From the NCBI GenBank assembly GCA_949357655.1, contig CASHTG010000001.1, positions 1,116,001 to 1,180,000 of the forward strand: a stretch of 64,000 bases of DNA, read 5' to 3'. Of this stretch, positions 24,216 to 35,996 are shown piece after piece. Below the pieces are notes generated by a model. It was not told where the DNA came from. It saw only the letters and a list, made by a program, of their open reading frames with translations, and did no database searches. The translations under genes were made by a program, and so were the position numbers. Source of the stretch: Parascedosporium putredinis. Its lineage: Eukaryota > Ascomycota > Sordariomycetes > Microascales > Microascaceae. How positions within the stretch are numbered: the stretch's first letter is position 1; each line of letters starts with the position of its first letter.

Positions 24216-24237
24216 GAGAGAGAGAGAGAGAGAGAGA
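24216..24237. repeat. GA dinucleotide microsatellite
   Basis: About eleven uninterrupted GA units in noncoding DNA, seen directly. Confidence 0.9.
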
Positions 24238-26420
24238 TCCCTCTATGAGTATTATGCCTGGCTATAACTCCCTTGACGAGAGCCTTGTATTTCTCTGGTC
24301 CAGCTGAACTCTTGGAGCGTGGCTTCGATAGCGGCTCGGGAAAAAAACGCCAAAGAGCTTAAGAACGTGCAAAGCTTCCACCACGCACCTAGCCTTTGGC
24401 AGAGCTCCAAGCCAAACTGGAGAGGCGAGATATGGCCTGCATGGGCTGTGGGGATACCCCTTTCTCTCTTTCCTTTCTTTTCTTTCTTTCCTCTCTGCCT
24501 CGCCCCGGACGCGCACCCGGTCGGTCCTGTGCGAGCTTGTGTGTGCCCTCACATGCCAAGCTGAAGCCGAGGGGAGAAGCTCGCTGTCGACCGCATCGGT
24601 CCCCGCCAGGATTTTAAGGAATAATAGCCTTTAGTCTCACAGCAAGGGGTTACGCCAGCTTGGCTCCCAGGTCTGTCCTAGGAGAGGAGCGAAGAGACAA
24701 AGAAAACCCCAAGCCAAAGTCAGGCAGGAGCGCCTTGCGCAGGGGACAACCAAAAGCGCGGGGCGAGGAGTGCATGGGCAACTCAACTTGCCCGCGCGAA
24801 TTTCGCGCGCGAACTTGAGAGCATCGTTGGTATCGTGTACATCAGCGTTAAATGGAAGGTAGGGTAGCCGCTGATCAGCTCTCAAGGCTTTTTGGTGTCT
24901 GCCCCCAGCCATTCCTGGTTCGGGTTCCGTGAAAACAGCCACTACCGCACTTTTCGACGAACGAGAACGAGAGCCAGAACCAAGGTTCGGCCAGGGGATG
25001 GGGCCTGGTCAGGGTAGTATTTGGCAAGGTTTCCTCCCATGAAAGTCCACGCCGTGAATCTGTTTTATTTGAGCGATTGTGGTAATAATAATTGATACTA
25101 CCGAGTACTCCATGTCCACCTCGCTCCTCCTGCCAACACTCTTCCGCCTCTCTCGTCTTCCTCCTCGTCCGAGAGAGGGTTCAAGACGATCAACAAAGAG
25201 CGCCATGAGAATGAAGGCACGCGTTGGCCGCCATTCCCCAGGTTAGAGAGAAGGTCGTTAGCACCAGCATTGCAGTGTGCATCATGCAGCCGTGGAGGAA
25301 AAACAAAAATCAACCTCAGCTAGCTTGGTGTGCGCGCCAGGGTTTGACTGCAGGTCCCTCTCGTCCCCTTGCCCTTGGGGCATGAGCCTGCAGCATCTTT
25401 CTGGTCGGGTGGGACAGACAAACTCTCTATTCCTTGCCCTGACCCCCAATATTGGAACCATTACAACTATTTCGTACGTGCTCGCAAGTGTAGATGGAAT
25501 GAAGAAGAAAAAGAAAAGAGAGGCACTTGTTTGTTGGCGCAGACACTAGCCTTTTGGTCGAAGAGGTACGATGGTAATACCGCCTCGGACTCAACTCAAA
25601 GATACCAAAGCTATATCCATTCCATCAATGATCCCACTTTTTGGGCATGCGAGCTATTACAACGGGCGGGTTCTTTGGGCTTGGCTGTGCCAGTATAATC
25701 AAGCTCGTTCGGCTGGCTGTCTTTGGCCGCTGTAGTGAAAGGTGGGCGCAAACGAGATGGAGGATGAGACGGACGCTAGCTTGTAGATTGCGCTTATTGC
25801 TTTCGGTGCACAGCGCGAGGAGAAGCAAGCAAGGCGCCTTTTTATTTTATTCTTCTTCCCTTTTCTTTGGCGGTCTCGTCATCTTGGCTCATTTTGGAGT
25901 GCGCGCGAGTTCCAAGCCGGCATGTATTACGAAGTACTACCAGAGGTACTAGCATATGGCCTGGTACATCCAGATCCGTGTGCTCAAGTGCTCCCCAAGC
26001 TCCGTCTGAAAGTGACGTGGTGGACCAATATTGTCGAGCTTCTTTCGCACTATCATTAGCTTGGCCAGGCCCCCATTCCGTCTCCCGTGTGGGTGGGAGG
26101 GAGCCTGAGCTACGTAAGACGGAGCTTTTTACGAAGACTTTGATCCTCGGGTCCCCGAGTCTCATTCCTTGCTGGCTCCTTGAGCTTTCATCAATGTCAT
26201 CGAGCTATCTCTCCAACAGCCCTATCCCTGCTACACCCTCTGACAAACGTCACGTCGTCGACCCTTCTGAGTCGAGCATTGGCCCTAGCCTAGCATTGAT
26301 CAATTGACTTGGTTCAAGTCCAGTTTGGGTACATTGCCCGGCTCGCGTGCCGGGTTTTGGGGCGCGGCGTGTACCAGGTCCACGCCCATGCCACCGCTCT
26401 CGCCCACGCTGGCTGGCTGG

Positions 26421-26500
26421 CCCATGCCCATGCCCACTCCCACACCCACGCCTACAGTCCACGCCCTCTCCCGCTCCCATCCCACGCCCACGCCCATGCT
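26421..26500. repeat. CCCAYG/CCCAC simple-sequence tract
   Basis: An irregular array of CCCATG, CCCACT, CCCACA and CCCACG units, seen directly. It is purely pyrimidine-plus-A rich on the plus strand and makes spurious Pro/His/Ala-rich ORFs in several frames. Confidence 0.75.
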
Positions 26501-26731
26501 AGACAAGACGAGAGACACAGCTTCCGGCCACTATGACTAGTGATGGTGGATGCTATTAGTGCAAATGGAGAACAAGCTCTCTTCAACGCTCGTGGGACAG
26601 CCTGATGACCCTTTGCTTCCATTGCTGGCTGGCTTCTAGTGTAGACTTGTTGGCTGGGCTGGCCACCAAGGATTGGACCGTGATACTATTGAGCATGTGC
26701 GCTCTTGCCACGACACTGCGCACTCCGCAAT

Positions 26732-26766
26732 CCACGCTCCACGCTCCACGCTCCACACTCCATGCT
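26732..26766. repeat. Tandem repeat, five 7-base units CCACGCT
   Basis: Three perfect CCACGCT copies are followed by CCACACT and CCATGCT. It is noncoding and lies just upstream of the pyrimidine-rich leader. Confidence 0.85.
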
Positions 26767-28868
26767 ACGCATAATGATACACATCCACTCCACGACCTAC
26801 GCCTACTGCATACAGCATACGCCTAGCCAGCCTACGACACAACTACGCTACACCACACGACAGAGGGGCTGGGGATCTCGACCTGGCCTGGCCTGGCCTC
26901 GAGTGAAAGAGCCAGCGAATGCACGACCTCCTCTTCGCCCCCGGACCCAGCCCGTTTTTGCCATTGTTTTTCCTCAGTACACGCCCCCTCTCAATTCCAG
27001 CTTCAGCACCTCCTGTACTTCTTTCCCCTTCTCTCATTTGACGACAACTCATTTGCCCTTTCCACATCGACGCAATTGAACAACTCATCGTGCAGGGCGT
27101 TTGTTTCCACCTCCGCCGTCCTCCTTCCTCCTTCTTCCCTTCTCCCTCCTATCCCCTCCCCTTCGTGCCTCGTGTTTCTCGGCCTCTGCGGTCTCTCAAG
27201 GACGTGGAAACTCTCCAATTGAAAGCTCCCGGCCGTCATCCAGCTTTTGGCCCTAGCGAGCTCGAGCTCCACCCCGTCACTCGTTTCGCCCTTTCGACTG
27301 CTTCATCTCCTGCACTGGCGCCTCCTGTATAATCTTCCGTCCCTTTTCTTGCTTTTCAAGCTCTCTCTTCTTCTTCTTCTTTTTTTTTTTTTATCTTTCT
27401 TTTCCCCATATCTTTATTTTATTTTACTTTCTCTTTTTTTTTTTTTCTTCTTCTTCTTCCCTCTCTCGCTCACAGTCTGTTCAGCTCGACAAGACCTTGT
27501 TCTCTCACCATCTCGCGAATCGAACCGGGACAGCCTTGGTTGAAACTAGACCTAGCCGCCCCATGGGCGTTTACACGATAAGACATTGATCGCGCCTCTT
27601 TCTTTCTCGAACCCTCGGCTCGCTCGCCTTCAACCAGATCCTCTCCATACGTGCATCCCTCCGACAAGTTGCATCCGCCTGCCACTCGTTACATCATCTG
27701 CACCTACTCTCACACACCCCCTTTTTTATTGAATCTGCTGTGTTTGCGCGCCTGCGCTGCCCCTTTCTCGACTCCTTGGCTCCCTTCTCCCCGGTTCTCA
27801 AGACCTCGCCAGATTTGATCTTCCTCGATACCAACCGCGCACCTTTTACCGTTCTGTGCTTGTCTGCGTAGCGCTTGCATCAATTGATTAAAGAAAAAAG
27901 CTCTTGTCCTTTGCTCCGCGCTCCTGCTTCCGCCACTGGACCCTTGGCTTACCCGTCAGCGCGCTCTGCCTTTGTGACACTTTTTTTTTTCCGGCTTATT
28001 TTTTTCTTTGCAAAAGCCTCCCTCGTCTCACCCTCCAGCTTGCGAACCTCATCTCGACCAGCTCCAGGCCCCCTTCGTGCCCAATGCCTTGAAACCGAGC
28101 CATACACTACCGACGCGACCGAGCCAATACCTCCATTTTTCTACTTCCTAAACCCCCGAGTCACCCTAGTTGCCGCCTAACTTGGGAGTATCGCCATCCC
28201 AAACCGAGCCCAAATTCTGGCCTTCGCGATATCGTTTCGGCCCATCCTCCCGAAAATCACTCACGACGTGGACCGAAACCCAAGTGCCGTCACCAGGCCG
28301 GTCCAAGTGGGCGCCCATCCTCTCCCCCGGTTCCTCTGCGGGTACATCGACCTTGGGCCTGGCCTCTTCACACCTGGCCCGCATCCGGACCACGGGTCCA
28401 GTCAACGACTCTAGAGGCACCCCGCCGCCGCGCCTCCCCACAGGTGGCCGTGTAAACAGAGGCCACTCGCTGCGCTGACCTTCATATAGCGACCCTCCCC
28501 TCTCACTTTCTACCCAACCTACCGAAATGCCGTGTGCGAGAACCCTGGACTCTGCTCTCAACCTCGCCCAATCTCACTAGGACCTATCCCCTCCCATTGG
28601 GCCCAACACTTCCGCCGCGCGCCGCTTTGTCACCTTGGACCTTTCCAGAACCCATCGAGGTTGAAGTTCTGCCTTCTCGTCTCCCACACCTATACCTCGA
28701 CTCTCCGCCCTCTTTCTTCCCTTACATTCCTAGCCTCGACGACAACCTGTTACAGGTTAGCTACCCGCTTTGCTTGGACCTCCGAAAAACGCCTCTCTAT
28801 ATTTCTTCTTCTCTTCTTCTCTTCCTCAAAAGCTTACCGGTACCAGGGGTTTCTTCGTGTAGGACGCC

Positions 28869-29810
28869 ATGGCTTCCTCCGAGGTCGACCAAAAGTTTCT
28901 TGGCAAGCTGGCCAAGATGGTGGAGCCCACCAACCCGTTATTAGCCTCCATCCTTTTCAAGATTCTCGGCCTGTCCTTGAACCTAGCAGACGAGCTTGTC
29001 ACCGCCAAGAAACAACGGCGCCACCACACCGAGCAAACGCCCGAGTTTCTCAAGTTGGTGCTTCACATCATATGGCTATCCAGAGAGGGCCTCAAGCTCC
29101 TGGACCAGTACGTGATACCAAGCGTCGGTCACGAAGTGGAGCTCAAGGTCCTCGCCTACAAGCTGCGCGCCTCCTTCTACCACATCTTTGTCCTCTTCCA
29201 CAACAACCCCCGTCTCCGACCTCTCCATTTCCACACCCGAGATCCTCGCCGGAGCTGCCATGGGCTTTTCCACGCCCCCGAGATTAGGCAAGGGCAAAGG
29301 CATCGCCCGCGACGACGACCTTGAGTCCCTCAACTCCTCCATACAACCCACTCACCCCATGGAGGGTGGGCCCGTCGGCCCCCGCCAGGCTTCGGCGTCG
29401 AGACCCCGGGCTCGTTTCTCATCCCGGCGGCCGACTACCTCCCCGCCGCGCACCGGTCCTTCAAGGAAGCCGTCGCCCTCGCCGATGATCTCCTCTGGGG
29501 CTCGCACTCGCTCCGTCTTTCCGTGAAAACGGAATACGCCGCCTTTTTGTACGAATGCATCCACGACCCCGAAGCGAGCCGCGCCCTCGCCAAGAAGACG
29601 ATTGCCGAGGTCTACGACGCCCAAGAGGGCATGGACGACGACATGTTTGCCGACGCCTGCGAGCTCGTCACCGTCCTCGGCAAGATGATGAAGCGGGGCA
29701 TCGCCTCGAGTAATACCCCAGCAATCGACAAACGCCCGTCCCTGCTCCCGCCGTCCCTCCCCCGGAATGGAGAACCCCATATGATGAGGTCAACCCGCCC
29801 CCGCGGATGA
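28869..29810 (+). CDS. Divergent 14-3-3-like protein
   Basis: The protein starts MASSEVDQKFLGKLAKMVE at ATG 28869 (context GCCATGG). The middle LKVLAYKLRASFYHIFVLFH and the C-terminal block AVALADDLLWGSHSLRLSVK, TEYAAFLYECIHDPEASRAL and AKKTIAEVYDAQEGM align in pattern with helices 7-9 of 14-3-3 proteins, which bind phosphoserine partners. The canonical phosphate-binding Lys/Arg/Tyr set of true 14-3-3 is not obvious. A Pro/Gly-rich insertion (about residues 120-190) separates the halves, unlike canonical 14-3-3. The frame changes near 29207-29211 (one extra or two missing C) and near 29378-29384 (one missing C). The end is TGA at 29810, or about 29783 if another C is missing. I recall similar proteins annotated as 14-3-3-like in other ascomycetes; function is unknown. 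Confidence 0.6.
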
Positions 29811-31725
29811 TCTCTGAGGCGGCCGCATGAGGCTTGTGTGTCGAGCTTTGCCGTCCATGCCTGCGCGCACATGTGGCTCTAGGCTGCGCCAATCTACGCC
29901 CTCTAATGGTAGCACCATGCGGCCGCCGATCTATTGATCCCGCCACAGATTACACACAGTCGCGTACACCAAATAACTACCCTCACACGTACATTAATAC
30001 CACCAGGGCAACCAAGACTTGGCTTTGCAGCCGGGCAGAACGCCACTCGGGGCTTGCGAAGCCAAGGCTCACATCAAAGTTACTCTCCAAGTGACTCCCT
30101 AGCCTATACACTAATCTGGGCCTGAAATAACGGCCCCTTGTATATTCACCCTCCACCCTTCTTCACCCCCATAGACCTCTATTTGGAGGCGGGTAGATGG
30201 TGTCTCGTCTTTTCTCTCTCTTCTTCTTCCATTCCATTTCCGGCCTTTGTCCTTTTTTGTTTACTTTCGCAACATTTATAGTCGCGAGTAACCTATGCAT
30301 ATCCCACGGCGCAACGAGTTGTTCTTCTTCTTCTTCTTCCGCCCCCTTTTCCATCCTCGCGCTGCGTCTCTTCCTTGTCTTTTATCTGTTCTTTTTCATC
30401 ACATAGAACTGGAAAAAACCCATGGCACTCGGCGAGCGAACAAACCATTTTCCTGTGCCGCAAACGCCCCAACCCTACTTTTCCACCCTTTGTACTTGTA
30501 CCCCTTGTATAAAACCTTGGCAGATCGAAGAAAGAAGGGCAAAGGGGGAAGACTGAGGATAGCTTCGGCCTTCTTCGGTGAAAGAAACGGGGTGGGCCCT
30601 TGCTGTATAGACTGTATCTCTGGCGGTTTCTACTGATTATCTTCTTGGCCGGACGCTCCTGTTTTCCTCGGCTATATATCTTGCTCTTTCTTGAAAGGCT
30701 TGTTGCCCCTTTTTGTCGGGTCTCTTCGCCTGTGTTGATACCCTACCTAGCCCTTGCTCTCAATACATGTTACCCCCGTCCGTTGGTCCCCAACCTCATC
30801 GCGGACCTGGGGCTTCGCCTTGGCTTAACAGCTCATCATCACTTGCGCTCGCATTTCTCATTTGGCCATCATGATGTATGTGAACCATGGCCATTGGCAC
30901 TTTAATTGAGTCAATCTACCGAAATAATGAATACCAGTCTGTTGCTAGACACAAGTAGAACCCGTTACATCCATCCCTTTTTCTCTTTTTTTTTTTTTTG
31001 CCTGCCATAAAATTGAAAAAGAACAAGAAGAACAAGAAGAACAAGAACGAGAAGAAAAGAACGCCTGCAAATCCGTGTTAAAAACGAGAGTGAGAGAGCA
31101 CCGCCCAACGATAGTCACCGCCAACCCCGGCCATCGCGTAAACAGAGACGTCAGATCTCAGCGACACAAAGTGTGAAGAAGACCGAGTTATTCGCAAGAG
31201 AAGGTGGGAAATTGGAAAGAAATATCAGAGAAACGAAAACCGCACCCATCCGCCGTCTACCATAAGAACCCACTTGTTTAGTAGTAGGTCCCATACCGCC
31301 ATCTTCCACGGTATCCTCCAACCCGTCCCCACTCGAGATGCATCGCACTATGCCAACTTTCCCGAACAGGAACAGAGAAAGAAAAAACAAAGAGAAGAGG
31401 AGAAAGAGAGGGAAAAAGGAAAAGGAAGCCCCAATGGGCAGTACCAAAGACCAACAAGTCAACAACGGCTCTCACCGTTTAGGGGCCGTAGTTGGTGATC
31501 TGTACCGCCAACACTCCCATCCGCCCGAACAATATCAACCGGCATTAGCCATAGATGACGCATGCCAAAAGAGCCCCAGAACCCACGGGGATGCTCGGCG
31601 CGTCAAAACAAATAGTATCAAGAGAGCAAGCACCAGAAGAAAACACCAGTGTACCAAGGACTCTAGAGTGAGGTGGGAACCCCGCACAATACTGGCCTGG
31701 AGAAGAGCGTACTTTTCTTGACACC
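29811..31725. other. Convergent intergenic region
   Basis: About 1.9 kb with no supportable gene. Poly-T and CTT-rich runs occur at 30200-30390 and 30980-30997, and an imperfect GAACAA/GAAGAA array at about 31020-31056. These are probably 3' UTR and spacer. Confidence 0.45.
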
Positions 31726-32745
31726 TTAGAATCCCATGGAACCCACGTCGGAGGGCCCGTTTGGATCTAGGTGCTCAGAATCGTTCAGGCCAGCCTTCCA
31801 AGCTGCTATTTTGTCGTCTCGGGCTCGAGTTCGTTCTTCAGCATTCATAGCCTCGCAGCGGGCACGGATTATACTCAAGGGGACCATTTTCCCGGTGGCA
31901 TTGGAAAAGTTGGCTTGCATTTCCAACCATTTGCCCCGCTGCATCTTGTCCTCAACTTCAGCAAGCACCTTGCAATCCTGCTTCATGAAGCGACTTTCGG
32001 GATCCAAGCCGAGGTAAGCAGGATGGAGGTTCTTGCGGATCTGCTGCTGAATGTGAAGCAGTTGATCGAACTCGGATTCGTCATCGTCATCCGATGGCGA
32101 GTTCTGAAGGAGGCTTTGTTCACGTACAAGCGTTTTATAACGCTGCTGGACCTTCTTCTTGTTTCTTCCAAGGGCGCTTGCAATCAGCGACCACGTCTCG
32201 CCACTCTGCTTCAAGCTCACGAGGAGTGAATCTTGGGACTCTGTCCAGGCACGCTAAGCCTTTCCGTGTCCGTGACCCCGCGAGCGTGTGGAATGACGCC
32301 TGTTGACGTTTAGCATAGAGGACGCTGATCCATCCTTCTCCGCGCTCGCGGACTTCCCCTCGCACCCGTATGCGCTGGAATACTCCGTTTTAGAAGTTGC
32401 GGGATAAAGAGCCTCGAGCGATGGGATTTCAAACCCCGACGACCCGTCTTCACTCTCGGACGTCTTGGTATCTTCTGTTTCCGAAGACCCTGGGCTAGAA
32501 GCGCCAATGGTAGCAGGGAATACATCGCCCGCCTGGCTACTCCCGAGGGAGACTCTCTCCCCTTTGGAACTAGAGTCGCCTGTGTTTGATGTCTTCAGTT
32601 GATCCATAACTTCCGCTACTTCTTTGGCACTGAGTTTGAACCCTTCACCTCCCATGCCCTGCTTGAAGATTATATTTTCCTCGGTTGGTTCAAGCATGTG
32701 GGACGCGCGATCAATTCCGTGGAGTTCAGGAAACTGGCGAGACAT
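31726..32745 (-). CDS. Myb/SANT-like protein with an in-frame TAG
   Basis: Two open stretches lie in the same frame. The first (32745-32265) encodes MSRQFPELHG, KLSAKEVAEVMDQL and a Ser/Asp/Glu-rich region. The second (32220-31726) begins in a Myb-like helix-turn-helix: WTESQDSLLVSLKQSGETWS then LIASALGRNKKKVQQRYKTL. A basic and acidic coiled region follows (FDQLLHIQQQIRKNLHPAYL, RFMKQDCKVLAEVEDKMQRG). A TAG directly after HGKA at about 32256-32258 separates them and the next codons read RAWTESQ, so the frame is continuous. Explanations are a point nonsense mutation (CAG to TAG), a sequence error, or a 54-base intron with weak donor GTCAAC and acceptor CTTAG. The ATG at 32745 is the first in frame. 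The product probably binds DNA; no named orthologue is recognised. Confidence 0.65.
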
Positions 32746-34572
32746 GATTACGCGAGAGCTAAGAGGTTTCGGTCTCAAATAAAAACACTGAGTAAACCGG
32801 TTATTATGTGTACAGACAGACGGTAGGCAGGCCAGATCTGATGGGAGAGCTACACGCTACTCTCACCCTATCCTTCCACAACTTACAAGTATATATAGCC
32901 ACTGATTGTGAGAAGCAGATTATGTCCGGACTCTGCTAGGTGCTATGCAGCAGCTTGAGTCTATGCTTTCAATCTTGATCGAGAGCTCGGGACTGCAGGT
33001 TTAGACTTGCATTAGTGAGTAGTCAAGGGAGCTTATCGGCAACAAGTCATAGCAGAAGCAAGAATAGCAAGGTGATGGAGAGGATACGGAGAGAAACGAA
33101 AAAAAAAAAAAGGGAGAAGGGAAAGGCAAGGTGAAAATTATCATTTAAAATCAAACGGTACAAGAAGGCAGCAAGGCTAGACTCCTACCTAGGATGTCTT
33201 AATAGGGCTTGAGAATATAGAGAGAGAGAGATGAAAGAGGATCTCGATGAGCGATTCGGATTCTCGCTGAGGATGACCGGATTCTATAAGCATCAGTGAG
33301 CGAGAGATGACTCTTTGGAGTCAAGATACCCACCTCGACCCTATAGAAGCTGAGGAAAGTGAGTTCAGATCGAACTAGATCTGGAGACTATCGTCAAGGC
33401 ACTAGATATAGAGTTCGAGTGGAAGGACGTTCCAACTCTGGTTCCTGTGGTGTTAAGAGAGAGAGAGAACGACCTTTAGAGGTTAGTTAGAGTTGGCATA
33501 CACAGAGATAGAGTTGGCTCAGCTCACTGATCCTTTCAGCCAAGCTCGTTAGTTAATAACGAGAGATGATATACGATTTGGATTTTGGTGTTCACGATAG
33601 ATTGTGTGGATCGCGAGTGTCACCGGTAGTTGAGGGGAGGGGGAAGGCGGCTCTTATATAGTGAAGTCTTACACGGCACTCACGACTAACGACTGATAGT
33701 GATCGGCTGTTGAGCTACTATGTACACATATTGTATCGGTGCCAGCCCACGTGGCCATTCCCCGATGAGAAGGAACAGCTCCGGTACCTGTGAATAACAC
33801 GCAATATTTATGAATAACAGGTTGTCAAAAGAAGAAAAAGAGAGGAACTTAGTACCGGAGGGCCGTAACTTCCTCCGGCACGGGGACGCGTTTGCTTCAA
33901 GACTCGGTTGTCACTACCTCAACCATAGTCGTGTCGTGAAGATTTCACTGCTAGAACCAATCAAATGCTTCGTTCAGAAGTATCGGAGGCAATGAGAAGG
34001 AGCACGGGAGCATGATACACGTAGTTCAGTGTATGCGAGCGAGGCGCGTACCTCGTACCTGGCCGCGTGTGGATTCCCGAGCCTTGTGGAGAGCAAGTTG
34101 TTTTATGGTTCACGAAGTTTCGTTCACCACCAACGGAAGAACTGTGAACCCAATTAATCTTCCCTGATATCTATTAAATTCTATTATACACATGCGTACC
34201 AATGGACGACACGTAGTCAACGGAATTAGTTGAATAAGATACAGATAGCCCATTTGCGAATATACTAGTTCCCCTAAGCAAACAAGCCGAGACAACTCTG
34301 ATGGCACATCGAATGTTTTCTCGAGCTCGGCTTGCTCGACTAAAACCAACCCACTTATTCGAGTGACAAAAGAGTGACAAAAGCACATATTGGCTGAGTC
34401 ATCGCTCCAGCTCTCAAATCCAAATTCTCTGAATGGTCAAAATGATGGCGTGGGAAGGTGGGATCCAGCGACGTGAGAGGGCCGACTTACAACATTTCAT
34501 GATCTCACCAGTCTGAAGTCCCTTGCTGGCGGTAGTTGAAAAGAATCTGCCTCAAAAGGCTGCCCACGCAAT
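32746..34572. other. Less GC-rich noncoding block
   Basis: About 1.8 kb with visibly more A and T than the flanks, GA-rich patches (33083-33125, 33218-33232, 33458-33470) and no conserved frame. It may contain a decayed LTR. Its composition suggests an old repeat, but I cannot measure RIP indices here. Confidence 0.45.
33450..33825. mobile_element. Possible solo LTR relic (tentative)
   Basis: The segment begins TGTTAAGAGAGAG and ends GAATAACA, giving TGTTA...TAACA termini like retrotransposon LTRs. It contains a TATA-like CTTATATAG about 205 bases in. No second copy, target-site duplication, or gag/pol frame is visible in the window, so this could be coincidence. Confidence 0.22.
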
Positions 34573-35340
34573 ATGTCGAAGCTCCCCGAACTCCCGCCCA
34601 ACTATGCCAAAGCCTTGGAGCTTATTGATGCGGCCCACGCCCTCGACCCTAGGCCGGGCAAGGATTCCAGCCCATTCGAGCTCCATTACGCCAAACACAT
34701 GACCCAGTGGCTCGTCTTGAGATGTCCTGATGCCTCACCTGCCCTGCAGCTTGCTTGTAGAGCACAACACTTTCGAAGGTAAATATCCCTGAGAAGTCAT
34801 GAGGGGCGGCTGATTCTTCGTCCCCGTGCCCCTCTTGGTCCTCTAGTTACCTCTTTTATTTGTTTTTTTTTTTTCTTTTCTCAGTTCTTCCCCCACCCTA
34901 CAACTTGACTAGTTCACTCCTGACCGTGCTCGCAGGTGGGAGAACCCGAGGAGCAACTTCCCCATGAACAGGGCAGGCTACTTGACCTGGCGGAGCAAGC
35001 TAAAGTCGCTCGCAGCCACGCAAGTAGCCGAGCTGCTGGCCTCGCCTACCATTGAACCAGCTATCCCCGAGGAGGATATCTCGCGCATCGCGGGACTCAT
35101 CCGCAAAGAGAACCTCACGACCAATGAGGAAACGCAGGTCCTCGAGGATGTGGCATGCCTCGTCTTCCTTGACGACCAGTTTGATGAATTTGAAAATCAT
35201 CCGGCATCGACGAGGAGAAGATGGTAAACATCCTTCGGAAAACGTGGGGTAAGATGGGCGAGAAGGGAAGAGAGCTGGCGCTGGGCATGGATCTGAGCGA
35301 CCGTGCTAAAGTGCTGATTGGAAAGGCATTGGAAGGGTGA
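34573..35340 (+). CDS. DUF4202 family protein
   Basis: A small conserved soluble protein of unknown function, found in bacteria and fungi and rich in helices. Exons are 34573-34778 and 34936-35340; the intron splits the Arg codon in HFRRWENPR. About 203 residues, the usual family length. Family blocks are YAKALELIDAAHALDPRPGK, ELHYAKHMTQWLVLRCPDAS, QLACRAQHFRRWENPRSNFP, MNRAGYLTWRSKLK and EDVACLVFLDDQFDEFE, with several conserved His, Glu and Asp residues. One G is missing near 35202-35204, which truncates the open frame after FENHP. Restored, it continues to GKALEG and TGA at 35338-35340. The C-terminal LGMDLSDRAKVLIGKALEG matches the family. Confidence 0.85.
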
Positions 35341-35996
35341 TGTTGAGGATCGACATGCATTCTTCTTTTATGTATATATATAGAATGAAGAGACCATATT
35401 AGCCTTCAGCTTCGCTTTCTTTTAACTCGCGCCACTTTATTTTGGGCGGCATTAGCCATCAGTGACCCCTTTCCAAAGAGAATCCCATCGTGATTGTGTT
35501 TGATGGGAAATAACTACTGGTGACCATTAACGGTAGAAAAAAGGGCCTTGGAGATGGTGGGAGATGGCGATGAACCCCTCCTCCCAAACCAACTAATGAG
35601 ACTCCAATCAAGGATCCTTCCTCATTCGGTGCAATTGACCCCGAAGCCGGAGTGAACTACACGAACGGCCACGGCCCAATATCTCCGACGAGAGACTCCG
35701 CACCACTGCTTTGTTCTCTTCCTTTCCCTTCACAGTCTTTTTATTCTCTTCCCATTTTCCTTTTACAGTTCCGCAATAGTCATCCCGAAGCCTCCTTCGA
35801 GGGCATAGAGACCTGAGCGTATTCTTAACCACCCATACCATTATTCACCAAGTCCTCCGGATCCGACCTACCCCGTGTGCTTGCCAGTATCGCGCCAAGC
35901 ACCCTCATACTAATCGACTCCTCGCACCCCCAGCTCAAGGCAGCATCCCAACATCTCCAACCCCCATCTCTCCCGCGCGGCATCCCCCTCCGAAAA
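35341..35996. promoter_or_regulatory. Intergenic region, promoter of FMN oxidase gene
   Basis: About 650 bases with no gene; it must carry the DUF4202 3' end and the promoter of the gene starting at 35997. No specific element is recognised. Confidence 0.4.

Larger units (their letters stand above)
21880..28868. other. 7 kb gene-poor region
   Basis: I find no conserved protein frame in about 7 kb. It contains a less GC-rich stretch (about 22130-22620) with a TATATATA tract, a GA dinucleotide run at 24216-24237, a C-rich simple-sequence tract at 26421-26500 and a 7-base tandem array at 26732-26766. From about 26900 to 28868 the plus strand is dominated by C and T with poly-T runs, consistent with a long transcribed leader of the 14-3-3-like gene. 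Confidence 0.5.

Noticed and set aside
26250..26540. Overlapping ORFs rich in Pro, His, Gly and Val on both strands
   Set aside because: Low-complexity CCCAYG/CCCAC tract; every frame is open because of composition.
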